Origin: Priapulus caudatus
Lineage: Eukaryota > Priapulida > Priapulimorpha > Priapulimorphida > Priapulidae
NCBI RefSeq assembly: GCF_000485595.1
Contig: NW_014578110.1
Coordinates: forward strand, 79,146-107,342
Direction of reading: 5' to 3'
DNA: 28,197 nt
Below the pieces are notes generated by a model. It had not been told where the DNA came from. It ran no database searches and saw only the letters and a list, made by a program, of their open reading frames with translations. The first letter of the stretch is position 1. Every line of letters begins with the position of its first letter. Shown piece by piece: positions 20,390 through 28,197 of this stretch. Both the position numbers and the translations under genes were made by a program.

Positions 20390-20920
20390 GGAAGGTGGGA
20401 AACTCCGTTCGTGCGATTTTCAACGATCACTCCTAACTTTTTCACAAAGTTGTCAGGCACCTACGACCTTCATCTTGGTCTCGTTCTGTCCTCTATACTC
20501 CACTGAATAAAGCTATGTAACTATTGTAGCCGATAAGTGCAGCAGTTCTATGTAATCTGACTTCAAATGCAGAAATTTGGGAGTTTGGTGCAGCCCCGGT
20601 AGAGTCGGGCGACGCGGAGCGCGATTGGCTGCAGATTGGACGCGTCATAAACGGCTGTTGTGCTACCGGGGCCGATCGGATTCTAGAACCGTATACAATC
20701 CTGATGAATCGGCACAAACTGCTAAACTTCTGCGTTTGAAGTCAGATTACATAGAGCTGCTGTACTTATCGGCCACGGTAGTTGCGAAATTTTGTTCAGT
20801 GGAGTATAGAGAGCAGAACGAGACCAAAATGAAGGTCGTAGGTGCCTGAAAAATTTGTAAAATTTGAAAAAAGCGAGGAGTGATCTTTGAAAGTCACGCG
20901 AACGGAGTTTCCTACCTTCC
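20390..20920. mobile_element. About 530-bp fold-back (long-TIR) element
   Basis: The left arm (20390-20579) and right arm (20724-20920) are imperfect complements over about 190 bp. Matching blocks are GGAAGGTGGGAAACTCCGTTCG with CGAACGGAGTTTCCTACCTTCC, AGGCACCTACGACCTTCAT with ATGAAGGTCGTAGGTGCCT, GTCTCGTTCTG with CAGAACGAGAC, and ATGTAATCTGACTTCAAATG with GTTTGAAGTCAGATTACAT. The 145-bp centre has a nested CCCCGGTAG/CTACCGGGG pair. No real coding frame. It is a non-autonomous DNA transposon type. Confidence 0.88.
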
Positions 20921-21028
20921 TTATATATTACTAGCGGGATACCCGACGTTGCCCAGGGAAATCAGTGGCGTTACTGAGTTGGTGACCGCTTGGTTGAAAG
21001 GAAAATACCCAAAAAATCGAACTATCTA

Positions 21029-21231
21029 TCTATCCATGCATCCATCCATCCCATTTTATGCCATGCCATCCCATCCCATCGCACCGCATTGCATCCCATC
21101 CCATCCCATGCCATCCCATCGCATGCCATCTCATCACATGCCATGCCATGCCATATCCCACTTCATCGCACTACATCCCATCCCATCCCATCCTATCCCA
21201 TGCCATGCCATGCCATCCCATCCCATCCCAA
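21029..21231. repeat. (CATCC/CATGC)n pentanucleotide array
   Basis: About 200 bases of CCATC, CCATG and GCATC pentamers with occasional CATCG/CACTA variants. Open frames through it (Ser-His-Pro repeats) are artefacts. Confidence 0.93.
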
Positions 21232-21510
21232 CTGTAGAAAATAATAAGAAATCAAAAGATGTCATTAAAATAAAAGTCAAAAATTATAAATAATAAAATG
21301 AAATTATATAGCAATAATAATATTTGATATGTAACCTACATAGGCTTCCGTGAAGTGTTCCCGTCAGTTTGCGCTATCATTATCATCTACCATAGTTTAT
21401 TCTTGATTTTTACTAAACGTCTAAATGTAGTAATTTTTTTTTTTGAAATTAACGGTGAATACGGCAGAAGTACATAGTAAACAGTCCAAAAGTAAAGAAA
21501 CAAAGCATTT

Positions 21511-21583
21511 CCCGAGGTGGGATTCGAACCCAGAATCTATGGTTTAGGAGTCCGATGCTTTATCCATCCGACTACTGGGCCGT
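21511..21583 (-). repeat. tRNA-Arg(CCT)-like sequence, probably SINE head or tRNA pseudogene
   Basis: The minus strand reads GGCCCAGTAGTCGGATGGAT (acceptor and A box), then an anticodon loop CTCCTAA with anticodon CCT, then CTGGGTTCGAATCCCAC (T arm and B box) and CTCGGG. The order and spacing match a tRNA-Arg(CCT). But the anticodon stem (TCGGA against ACCAT) and the acceptor stem have several mismatches, so it is unlikely to work as a tRNA. It is most simply a tRNA-derived retroposon head. Confidence 0.7.
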
Positions 21584-21842
21584 TATGGTTATACACCATG
21601 GATTCACACGTACGTGATGTATAATGTTAATCTGTACGCCATCTATTGATGAATAGCATTTTTAGAAATTTTTTACTTTTTAACTTTTTTGAAATTTCAG
21701 CCAGAACCATCTCTCAGACGTGCTGATTCTGAATATATCTTTAGTTTTCCTCTAGGCTGCGGAGTTCTCTAGTTATGCACGAACACACAAATTCGGCTGA
21801 ACAACTTTATATATACTAGCTGGAACCCGCGCTACGCGCGGG

Positions 21843-23373
21843 CTTAGTGACTGTGATGCATGTGTTACCAATACAGTAGTGTTATGTGTAAGGTGTTATA
21901 TGGAGAGTTTAGTTGTTGCACATGTTTGTTTTTTTATGGTTGAGATGTCAATACAAATACATGTGCAATCAAGCTTAAACTTAACACATTAACCATTTGT
22001 TTGGCAAGTACACAGTGAAATACACACACCCACACAGAAATGTTTTATTGTATGCTATGTACTGGTTGATGATACGGACTACAAAGTTAGAATATAGATA
22101 GATCTGAATGGGCTGGTAGGTCGAGCGACTCAAGGATAGAGAACATGGGTCCCAATAAAAGATTAACGCACTTGGCTGCGTAGCACGTAAATATTACGTG
22201 CTTCGCTATTGATCCACTGTGTGGCGGATCCAGGTCACATATTGTCGTGGATTGTTGATCTGCTTATTTCTACGCATGTTTTGCACTCTTGTGGCGGTTC
22301 AACGTATATTACGTGCTTGTGATCGGACCGCTTGTGACAGATCGGTGTTAGACAGCCGCGTACACTGTACCGCATTGCAGACTTCCAAAATAATCTGCTC
22401 TGATGTAAATTCACTTGTACTCTCATATGGGAAATATGGCGCAAATAGCTACTTAATATTTTAACTTCATTATTTCCATGGTTATTTCTACGTTACATTA
22501 TGGGGATTAACAAATCTCAGACACTACAGACACGGAACAACAGGATCAGAGATCACGAACAACACAACATTGAACCTGTTGATACAAAACGAAACAAACA
22601 GAACAAAAACCAACAGCGCCCCTATTTTCAGGCAAATGTTACTTTGTGTTTTTTGTCTTTTTTAAGGCCGAACAAACGGTTTCAAACGCAGAGTATAGTT
22701 TAAGAACCGCCGGTCCCGTGGACGTCATCGCTCTCTTTCTGTAACTTTGGCGCTCTTTGGAACCAACCTGAGGGAGCCTTTCATTAAGCATAGCATACAA
22801 CATTTCGCCAAATATAGTAAGATCTAGATTAGTCTGACCATGCGGCCACAGCACACTAAGCAGCGGCGAACGTGGGCGGGTTTGGTGTGTAGTTTTTGTG
22901 TTTGTGTTTCTTATGTGCGGTGTGACGCACGGAATCGGGCCGCGGGATACATTTGCGGTTAGCCAACCGATAGTGGCACGGCTTGGCCGGGGAAAGTTGC
23001 GGTTGTCACGGATAGGGGGCGCGGTTTTGTTTACAAGAGGGATAACAAAGGGACGGCGGCGAGGCACTAGAACACTTATACTTAGCTGTAAAACTTAAAC
23101 TTAAATTTAAAAACTTTAGTGTCAGATGGTGCCAAATGCGAGTACTGCCAGTAAAGTAGATAATTTTGCGGTAAATTTACGGCAGCCCTAGTCTTATACT
23201 TATAGTTCGTGGTTCTTATACTTCGTAGGTTGAAACGTCGTTGTATTCGTCAGCACCATCGGCAATAAAGACGAGTGTTAACAACATTGGCTCTACTGCT
23301 ATAATTGATCAATTACGACGTGCTAAGACGTCACATTTCAACATTTTGCTCGAGGCAGTAAAAGAGCGTCATC
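21843..23373. other. Non-coding stretch upstream of the zinc-finger gene
   Basis: Contains a short perfect inverted repeat at 22182-22202 (AGCACGTAA/TTACGTGCT) and a repeat of its TTACGTGCTT word at about 22311. A minus-strand frame of 142 codons (22639-23067) has even composition but no family I recognise. The promoter and 5' leader of the gene at 23374 must lie at the right end, but no clear TATA or initiator stands out. Confidence 0.4.
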
Positions 23374-24849
23374 ATGTCAAAGCAGCTAAGGGAGATGGAG
23401 AAGTGGAGGGGCAAGCTCCGGAGAAAGATAGTCCGCTTCGAGGAAGGTGTGAAAGATGAGTACCTTCCGATAGATCTGCAGTATATCTGCGACAGCATTG
23501 ATGATGGATTGGAAGCCTTGGAGGTTATCAATGAGGCCTACCGCCAGGGACTCTCCCAGGGGGAGGAGGGAGCGGAGGACACCGCAACTGAAGCCTGGGT
23601 GGCTGACCTGCGGACCAACATCCGCGGCGTAAGGAAGAAGCTCGCGGAGGTCAAGCGGGCGGCAGAGGAACGGCGAGGACAAGTGGAGGAAGCTCAGCGG
23701 GGGATTGAGGTTGGAGCATTGATGATATCGGTGAAGGGGAAACTGCAGAAGGAACTGCAGGCCTTCAGAGCCAATACGGGCAACCTGGACAATCGGCTGG
23801 ACACTGAGACCTCCACCGGTGTCATCGACAATCGTCGCTGCGCCGGCCTGCTTCAGTGCCCCCCCCCACCGACGGAGGCAACGGAGGCGACCGAGGAACC
23901 AACTAAAGGTAAGACACTCGACCTGATACGTTCTCGAGGGAGGGAAGCGAACCCGGCTAGACCGGGTCCTTCCGTGCCGCGGCGCGCGTCGCCAACGGCT
24001 ACGGTATCGAGAGCGGGCGTTGGGCCTCAGCGCGCAGAATTCGGTGGTAACATCGAAGCGGCCGAGGACTGCCCCACAGGCAGATGGGCGTGGTGCAGGG
24101 CATGCTCCCTGCCCACGTTCCATGTAAGAGCGCATAATGCGGAGTATCATGCGGAGGTGACGGACACATTCGTGTGCCCGGTAACCCCGTGTGAGTTCCG
24201 TGTGCCGGCTTGTGCGCCATATCGGGTGAGTAGTCACCTTAATATAGCCCACCATCGGCATAGGAAGTACGGGAGCGTCTCGCCGAATATATGGACGATC
24301 GCTTGCGGTCGTTCTACGGCATATAGGGAAAAGGGTAGAGGTTATCTCCTCTCCCTTCCCGGAGACGAACCGGAACCGCCCAGGGTGGATGCGGAGAGGC
24401 GGAGTCAGAAGCTGAAGGGTGTAGGGGCGCCTGGAGCGACCCCCACCACTTCCAGCAAGTCAGCGGCTTCTGACGAGGTGACGCGGCGTAAAGCCGGTAA
24501 ACATCGCTCGCGGCGAAGCGCTACCGTCGCTGCCACGTCGTCGGCGCCGAAGGACGCGAAAAGGAGAAGGATAGGGACACCGTCCGCCGACCGCTCGCGA
24601 GCCGACGTCGGGGCAGGACAGCACCGAACGTCGCCTCTCTTCGCGGATGGCGGCGCAGTGAAGTCGTGGATGCTGCCTGCGAGTCTGCGAACGGAGACCG
24701 GACAGCCGCGTGTTGATCGGATGGAGGGGATGTCACAGGCGCAGGTAAGGATGTCACAGGACATTTTACACGCGCGCATCTCCGACGACATACGTGTGCT
24801 GGGTCTTTTTACGGATCGGGTGAGAATGCTCGCACGCAGGCATTATTGA
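23374..24849 (+). CDS. Unrecognised coiled-coil and C2H2-like zinc-finger protein, copy 1 (491 aa)
   Basis: A single long frame starting ATCATGTC and ending with TGA that overlaps an AATAAA signal (24849-24854). Residues 1-130 are charged and helical (MEKWRGKLRRKIVRFEEG; VRKKLAEVKRAAEERRGQVE), a coiled coil in the style of gag-like or scaffold N-termini. About 165-175 is Pro/Thr-rich. At about 239-257 there is WCRACSLPTFHVRAHNAEYH, a possible CxxC-H-H cluster. At about 269-293 the finger is C-x4-C-x14-H-x4-H (CPVTPCEF ... SSHLNIAHH). The C-terminus (about 430-491: SWMLPASLR, DRMEGMSQAQVRMSQDIL, ARISDDI) is conserved in the second copy at 25431-26171, which supports real coding. A GTAAGA at 23909 could be a splice donor, so the N- and C-terminal halves may be separate exons. 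Codon use is GC-rich and even. I do not recognise the family; it may be the gag/ORF1 protein of a retroelement or a host nucleic-acid-binding protein. No reverse transcriptase is seen nearby. Confidence 0.7.
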   Translation: MSKQLREMEKWRGKLRRKIVRFEEGVKDEYLPIDLQYICDSIDDGLEALEVINEAYRQGLSQGEEGAEDTATEAWVADLRTNIRGVRKKLAEVKRAAEERRGQVEEAQRGIEVGALMISVKGKLQKELQAFRANTGNLDNRLDTETSTGVIDNRRCAGLLQCPPPPTEATEATEEPTKGKTLDLIRSRGREANPARPGPSVPRRASPTATVSRAGVGPQRAEFGGNIEAAEDCPTGRWAWCRACSLPTFHVRAHNAEYHAEVTDTFVCPVTPCEFRVPACAPYRVSSHLNIAHHRHRKYGSVSPNIWTIACGRSTAYREKGRGYLLSLPGDEPEPPRVDAERRSQKLKGVGAPGATPTTSSKSAASDEVTRRKAGKHRSRRSATVAATSSAPKDAKRRRIGTPSADRSRADVGAGQHRTSPLFADGGAVKSWMLPASLRTETGQPRVDRMEGMSQAQVRMSQDILHARISDDIRVLGLFTDRVRMLARRHY

Positions 24850-24854
24850 ATAAA
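24849..24854 (+). promoter_or_regulatory. AATAAA polyadenylation signal overlapping the stop codon
   Basis: TGAATAAA: the last base of the stop codon is the first base of the signal. It is followed by a hairpin CTAGGC-TGAAC-GCCTAG (about 24856-24872). The second copy has AATAAA 15 bases after its stop with a similar downstream AGGC...GGTTACA...ATGC tail. Confidence 0.6.
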
Positions 24855-24872
24855 TCTAGGCTGAACGCCTAG

Positions 24873-25430
24873 GCATTACAGAGCGATTTATGCATTTGTG
24901 TTGGATTCTGGTTGTACTGTGTGATGCGAGTGGTGCGCGTGCTGCGTATATACACGAACATAAATACGAGCAACGACAGAGTGTGTGGTATTCGAAATGC
25001 CGCACTAGGACGTAAACACAGACGGTGACAGTAAATCGTATGACGACAGCTAAGGGTAAATAGATGCGTAACTATTTCTTAGCTATGCACTATGAACGAG
25101 CGCTAGCCGCATATAGTAGTAGTACAATAGTAGCAATACGTGTGAGCCGACGGTGGGAGAGAGATGCATGATGTAGTGAGACGCCGAACCATGCGAGACG
25201 TGGCACGGTAGCACATCATGATATCTAGATGTCTATGTTGACTTGTTGCCTGAATCCTATAGCAGTCACCAGTCGCTATGTTGGGGATGAATGGTCCGAT
25301 ACAGTGGCACGAGACCTGCTTACATCGCGGGATGACTAGGTGGCCGGTCCGCCGAGTTATCAGAAGACCTGTCGCGTGTCGACAACATACGCGCTTGTCG
25401 CCTACAGTCACAGCACAAAATGGGAAAATC
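24873..25430. other. Spacer between the two zinc-finger gene copies
   Basis: About 550 bases with CpG-containing sequence, scattered stops and no recognisable family. The open frame of copy 2 extends back to an ATG at 25278, but the first 50 or so codons do not align with copy 1. Confidence 0.4.
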
Positions 25431-26171
25431 GTTGCAAATATGGCTCTCCCTTACTCACCCTCAGCCGTTCAACATCAAGCGGAATATCACGAGCAGCGGG
25501 TGGACACCTTCAGGTGCCCCGTTGCTCGGTGTGAGTTCCGCACACCGGCCTGTGCCCGCTACCGTCTAAGCCGGCATCTGAATTTGGCGCACCACCTCCG
25601 CAGCCAGCACGAAGCCATAGAACAGGACCGCTGGGCGATCGAACAAGGCCGTCCTACGTCGTACCTGGAGGCAGGCTTGGACTACCATCTTCCCCTCTCC
25701 ACCGGCGAGCCTTTGCCGACGCCGGAGGAAGCCCGGAAGAGATCTAAAGGACAGAAGCTCGGCACGGTGCCGCAGCTGCCCCGGGACGCCCCGGGACCCG
25801 TGCAGGATAAGCGGGGTAGGTCGAGCAAGCTGAAGCTCGGCGCGGAGCTGCGGGCCTCCGCCACTGTTCCAGGCCCCTCGGAGAGGCGACGAAGGGTGGA
25901 CGCACTGACCCCGGACACGGCGCAGGTCACCGACGCGGAAACACGGCAGCTACGGTAGCTGTGCACACCCGCCCGAGAGATACGCCCCTGGATGCTGCCA
26001 GGGGCGTTACGGGAAGCCACGAGAAGACCACGAAGAGACCGCCTGGAGGAGATGACGCCGGCGCAGCTCTGCATGGCGGAAATTATTCTCCGCGAGCGGA
26101 TCACCAGCGACCTCCACGACCTGGAAGGCGTAAGTGAGCGGATGCGAGGCGTGATCCGCCAGGCACTTTAG
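25278..26171 (+). pseudogene. Zinc-finger protein, copy 2, with in-frame premature stop
   Basis: From about residue 65 this frame is homologous to the gene at 23374: AEYHEQRVDTFRCPVARCEF, then a finger with the same C-x4-C-x14-H-x4-H spacing (RYRLSRHLNLAHH), RPTSYLEAGLDYHLPLS (copy 1: STAYREKGRGYLLSLP), and Lys/Arg-rich linkers. A TAG at 25956-25958 ends it. Yet the same frame stays open for 70 more codons and encodes the conserved tail PWMLPGALRE, DRLEEMTPAQLCMAEIIL, ERITSDL, up to a TAG at 26169. The coiled-coil N-terminus is missing. An upstream frameshift near 25425 is possible, because a +1 frame there gives W-x3-C like copy 1. So it is a truncated, stop-containing paralogue, or a readthrough gene. 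AATAAA follows at 26186. Confidence 0.65.
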
Positions 26172-26191
26172 TGCTTTATTCAGGCAATAAA

Positions 26192-27409
26192 CTCAGGCCT
26201 CGGTCTGCAGGTTACATAGATCATGCTTGTATTTGCGTATGTTTATGTGGTATCCGACGTAGCTTGCATTTGACATACCGACGTAAACAGCGATACATGC
26301 ACAAACATACGGCCTAGCGCCGTGATACATAACATACGCACTGCTACGCATACGCACGCATAGTCAGATTGCGGCCGGCGTCAGCAGCCGCCAGGTTGAA
26401 GGCCGGAACCGGCGCGAGTACGGGGACTCACCTACGTCACAAGGCGAGGTCCGGCTCGAGGTCGGGATCGGCCCACGTCACTTGATGACACAAAAAACGC
26501 GCTTGCTTGCCATGTGCACTTACACTCCCACCGCATGTCCAGGCTGACAAGTGTGTGAGAACGTAATGAGAGGACGTCACTAAGGTAGCGCCCTCTGGCG
26601 GGCTACGTCAGTCATCAACTATCATCATCGTCGGGAACAGCAGCGGCATTGTAGTGTGAAATGGCAAAACTTTACGGCGCCGCCCGAGAGGGACTCGAGC
26701 CACCTGGCTCCACCTCTCCGGCGGGTGAGCCGAGGGCATCCAGAGGCTGGAAGCCCGTTGCCATTCAGGTAAACGATGCTATTGCTTTGCCTCGCACGTA
26801 CGTTTGTACAACCACAATGCCACCAGCGAGCAAGGGAAGGAAAGAAAAATGCAACACTGGTGGCGGGGTTCGATCGCTCGAGCACCCGCCTTCCAGCGCT
26901 GTGTGCTACCTGCGCAGCTAACGGGCCACTGGTATGGGACGCACCTGAGGCCGGTAACAGTACATCTGTACCGAGCGGGTGACGTCATACGGTTGTGAAC
27001 GTAGCTATGATGCTTGGCGTCACTGGTCCAGCACACCGGTTGGAGCAGGGAGGGGTTATAGGTCGCGGGTGAAGGCCACAGGCTACTCGGTGGATATACG
27101 AACTCCCTACCCTGTACTCCCTGCGATCGAAATTACAAAATGCAAACCTATATTTTGTGCAGTAAGTTAGTAAGCTATCCCAGAATACAGTGCACAACAA
27201 TAAAATTTGTGCTACAAGCCAATAAGAGCACACAATTGTCGATTGAAGGCCATATATATCTCTGTCTAGATTTGAGTCGGGCAAAAAATCAAAACGCCGC
27301 TAACCTGTAGGTGATCGAATCCGGCCTCGGCCAGACTCAATGTGAACGAGCTGCTATTGAATGATTGATGATTGGTTAATTTTGCTTAAATTATTTTGTT
27401 TGATTTCAG
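26192..27409. other. Non-coding stretch with tRNA B-box-like words
   Basis: CpG-rich from about 26360 to 27080. Words similar to a tRNA B box occur at about 26695 (GACTCGAGCC, minus orientation), 26868 (GGGTTCGATCGC) and 27313 (GATCGAATCC), without matching A boxes or stems. No coding frame with family resemblance. Confidence 0.4.
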
Positions 27410-28197
27410 AAAAGATCTTCGACATGTTGGCAAGACTAAATGAAAGATAGTATCTATGGGGGCACAACTAAACCGAGTTGAGGAGCGGCAGCTTGCTGGT
27501 CAGCGTTCTCCCGATGATGAGGAAGAGGAAGAATTGGAGTTACGTTGCACAACGAAAAGTGACTTGCAGTCAGCTTAACCGAAAGTTGGAACTGATCATG
27601 TACTCAAAGAAAAGCAAGTAAGTGTACTTTCATTGAATAATATAGTTCCTTATATCAAAAACTATACATAAAGCATAGGTGTTTTTTTGGGTTTTTTTTT
27701 TTTTTTTTTTTATTTTTTCTCATCATATAGAAGTAACGGGTGAAGGTTGGAAGGAGCAATGAGCAGTAAATGATTGCGAGGGTAGAGAAGAAGTGGAGTG
27801 GGATGAAACTCCGTAAGAAGGAAAAGGACGTTTAATTTTACAGATTTAAAAGAGCCGTATTAAATGGTCATTTGCCATGATTTTTCTCAAAATGTGGCTG
27901 CAGTCAGAGGGGTGTGAATTGGAATATTTTACAGCCTGCAGCCAAGAAATTATCATCTAAATGTAAAAGTAATGTCATGGTGGCCTTGGATTCTATAAAT
28001 AAAATCCTGGTTCATTAATGTTAAGCCAACCTATTCATCACCGATTCACAGTGAGAATGTCTATCGTCTTCCAACTCGTCAAACAACAATTCTTTCAGGC
28101 TCACCGGACTTGCCTACTTGGGGGAAAGACAGAAAAGGTGTCTGTCGTCAAATAATGTCGACCATTCTGCACACGCGACTTCATCAGCAATTACAGC
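27410..28197 (+). pseudogene. Decayed second DUF4806 gene (two exons visible, runs off the window)
   Basis: Exon-like 27410-27617 follows a TTTCAG acceptor and ends at GTAAGT. Its pieces match exon 4 of the gene at 15385-20140: KIFDMLARLNER and GAQLNRVEERQ (coiled coil), then an acidic DDEEEEELEL and KSDLQS (the start of DUF4806). But the frame is broken by a shift near 27440-27450 and a TAA at about 27577. A second exon-like piece after TTCTTTCAG (from 28100) reads LTGLAYLG, then, one frame over, GKDRKGVCRQIMSTIL and HTRLHQQL, matching AVLGGGKDTKTTTQSIMRNLL of the first gene. The shift lies in a run of five Gs at about 28120-28124. The rest of the gene lies beyond the window. It is a pseudogene, or a gene with homopolymer assembly errors. 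Confidence 0.65.
27678..27718. repeat. Poly(T) tract
   Basis: TTTTTTTGGG followed by more than 20 Ts and TATTTTTTC within the intron of the decayed DUF4806 copy. It could be the tail of a minus-strand retroposon or simple low complexity. Confidence 0.7.

Larger units (their letters stand above)
20923..21842. repeat. Repeat block bounded by two TACTAGC-type GC hairpins
   Basis: ATATTACTAGCGGGATACCC plus GACGTTGCCCAGGG (20928-20957) and ATATACTAGCTGGAACCCGC plus GCTACGCGCGGG (21811-21842) are two diverged copies of the same motif in the same orientation. The second forms a clean hairpin (CCCGCG / CTACG loop / CGCGGG, 21826-21842). The interval includes a pentanucleotide array and a tRNA-like element. 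Such TACTAGC-plus-hairpin motifs recur next to repeats in many invertebrate genomes; I cannot name the family. Confidence 0.5.

Noticed and set aside
20880-21293. 137-codon frame across the pentanucleotide array
   Set aside because: Made of Ser-His-Pro repeats from the CATCC microsatellite.
21511-21583. Functional tRNA-Arg(CCT) gene
   Set aside because: The A and B boxes and anticodon loop are present, but the acceptor and anticodon stems do not pair, so a pseudogene or SINE head is more likely.
22639-23067. 142-codon minus-strand frame divergent from the zinc-finger gene
   Set aside because: No domain recognised and no paralogue; probably a chance frame in GC-richer sequence.
23386-24261. 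291-codon minus-strand frame opposite the zinc-finger gene
   Set aside because: Shadow of the plus-strand gene; the plus frame is the one conserved in the second copy.
1-28197. CRISPR arrays, bacterial operons or ribosome binding sites
   Set aside because: None seen; the split exons and repeat content point to an animal nuclear genome.

Overview
This window looks like a piece of an invertebrate animal nuclear genome. The signs are split coding exons with GT...AG borders and continuous phase, long TG and GA simple-sequence tracts, a CCCTAA (TTAGGG-type) telomere-like tract, tRNA-derived short repeats, many inverted-repeat (MITE-like) elements, and protein families expanded in sponges, cnidarians and other marine invertebrates (DUF4806, animal En/Spm-like transposases, CIDE-N). 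A 25-base N gap at about 10282-10306 shows it is draft assembly. The exact phylum cannot be read from the sequence.

Layout. 1-11.6 kb holds no convincing gene: a CT microsatellite (1-78), a 1.3 kb TG tract (2203-3515) that flips to CA at its end, a nested fold-back element (about 4340-4775), a 1.2 kb GA-rich minisatellite that flips strand at about 6047 (5130-6350), a roughly 870 bp non-autonomous DNA transposon (6776-7642), an interstitial telomere-like tract (9749-9832) and a tRNA-like repeat on the minus strand. 11.6-20.1 kb is the gene-bearing core, all on the plus strand: a CIDE-N exon (11638-11980), an exon of a C-terminal domain ending in a YPK motif (13537-13919, with a one-base frame break), an internally deleted En/Spm-like transposase (14409-15281) and a well-preserved six-exon DUF4806 gene missing its first exon(s) (15385-20140). 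20.4-22.5 kb is repeats (a 530 bp fold-back element, a CATCC-type pentanucleotide tract, a tRNA-Arg-like sequence). 23.4-26.2 kb carries two diverged tandem copies of an unrecognised zinc-finger protein with homologous C-termini and 3' tails; the second copy has an in-frame stop. At the right edge (27410-28197) lie two exons of a second, decayed DUF4806 gene, running off the window.

The most interesting inference is that the En/Spm-like transposase remnant and the DUF4806 genes belong together, DUF4806 being a possible accessory protein of an animal En/Spm-like element, by analogy with the two-protein plant En/Spm system. The window shows adjacency and orientation only. Several conserved frames are broken by single missing bases at A or G runs, so some 'pseudogene' lesions could be assembly errors.
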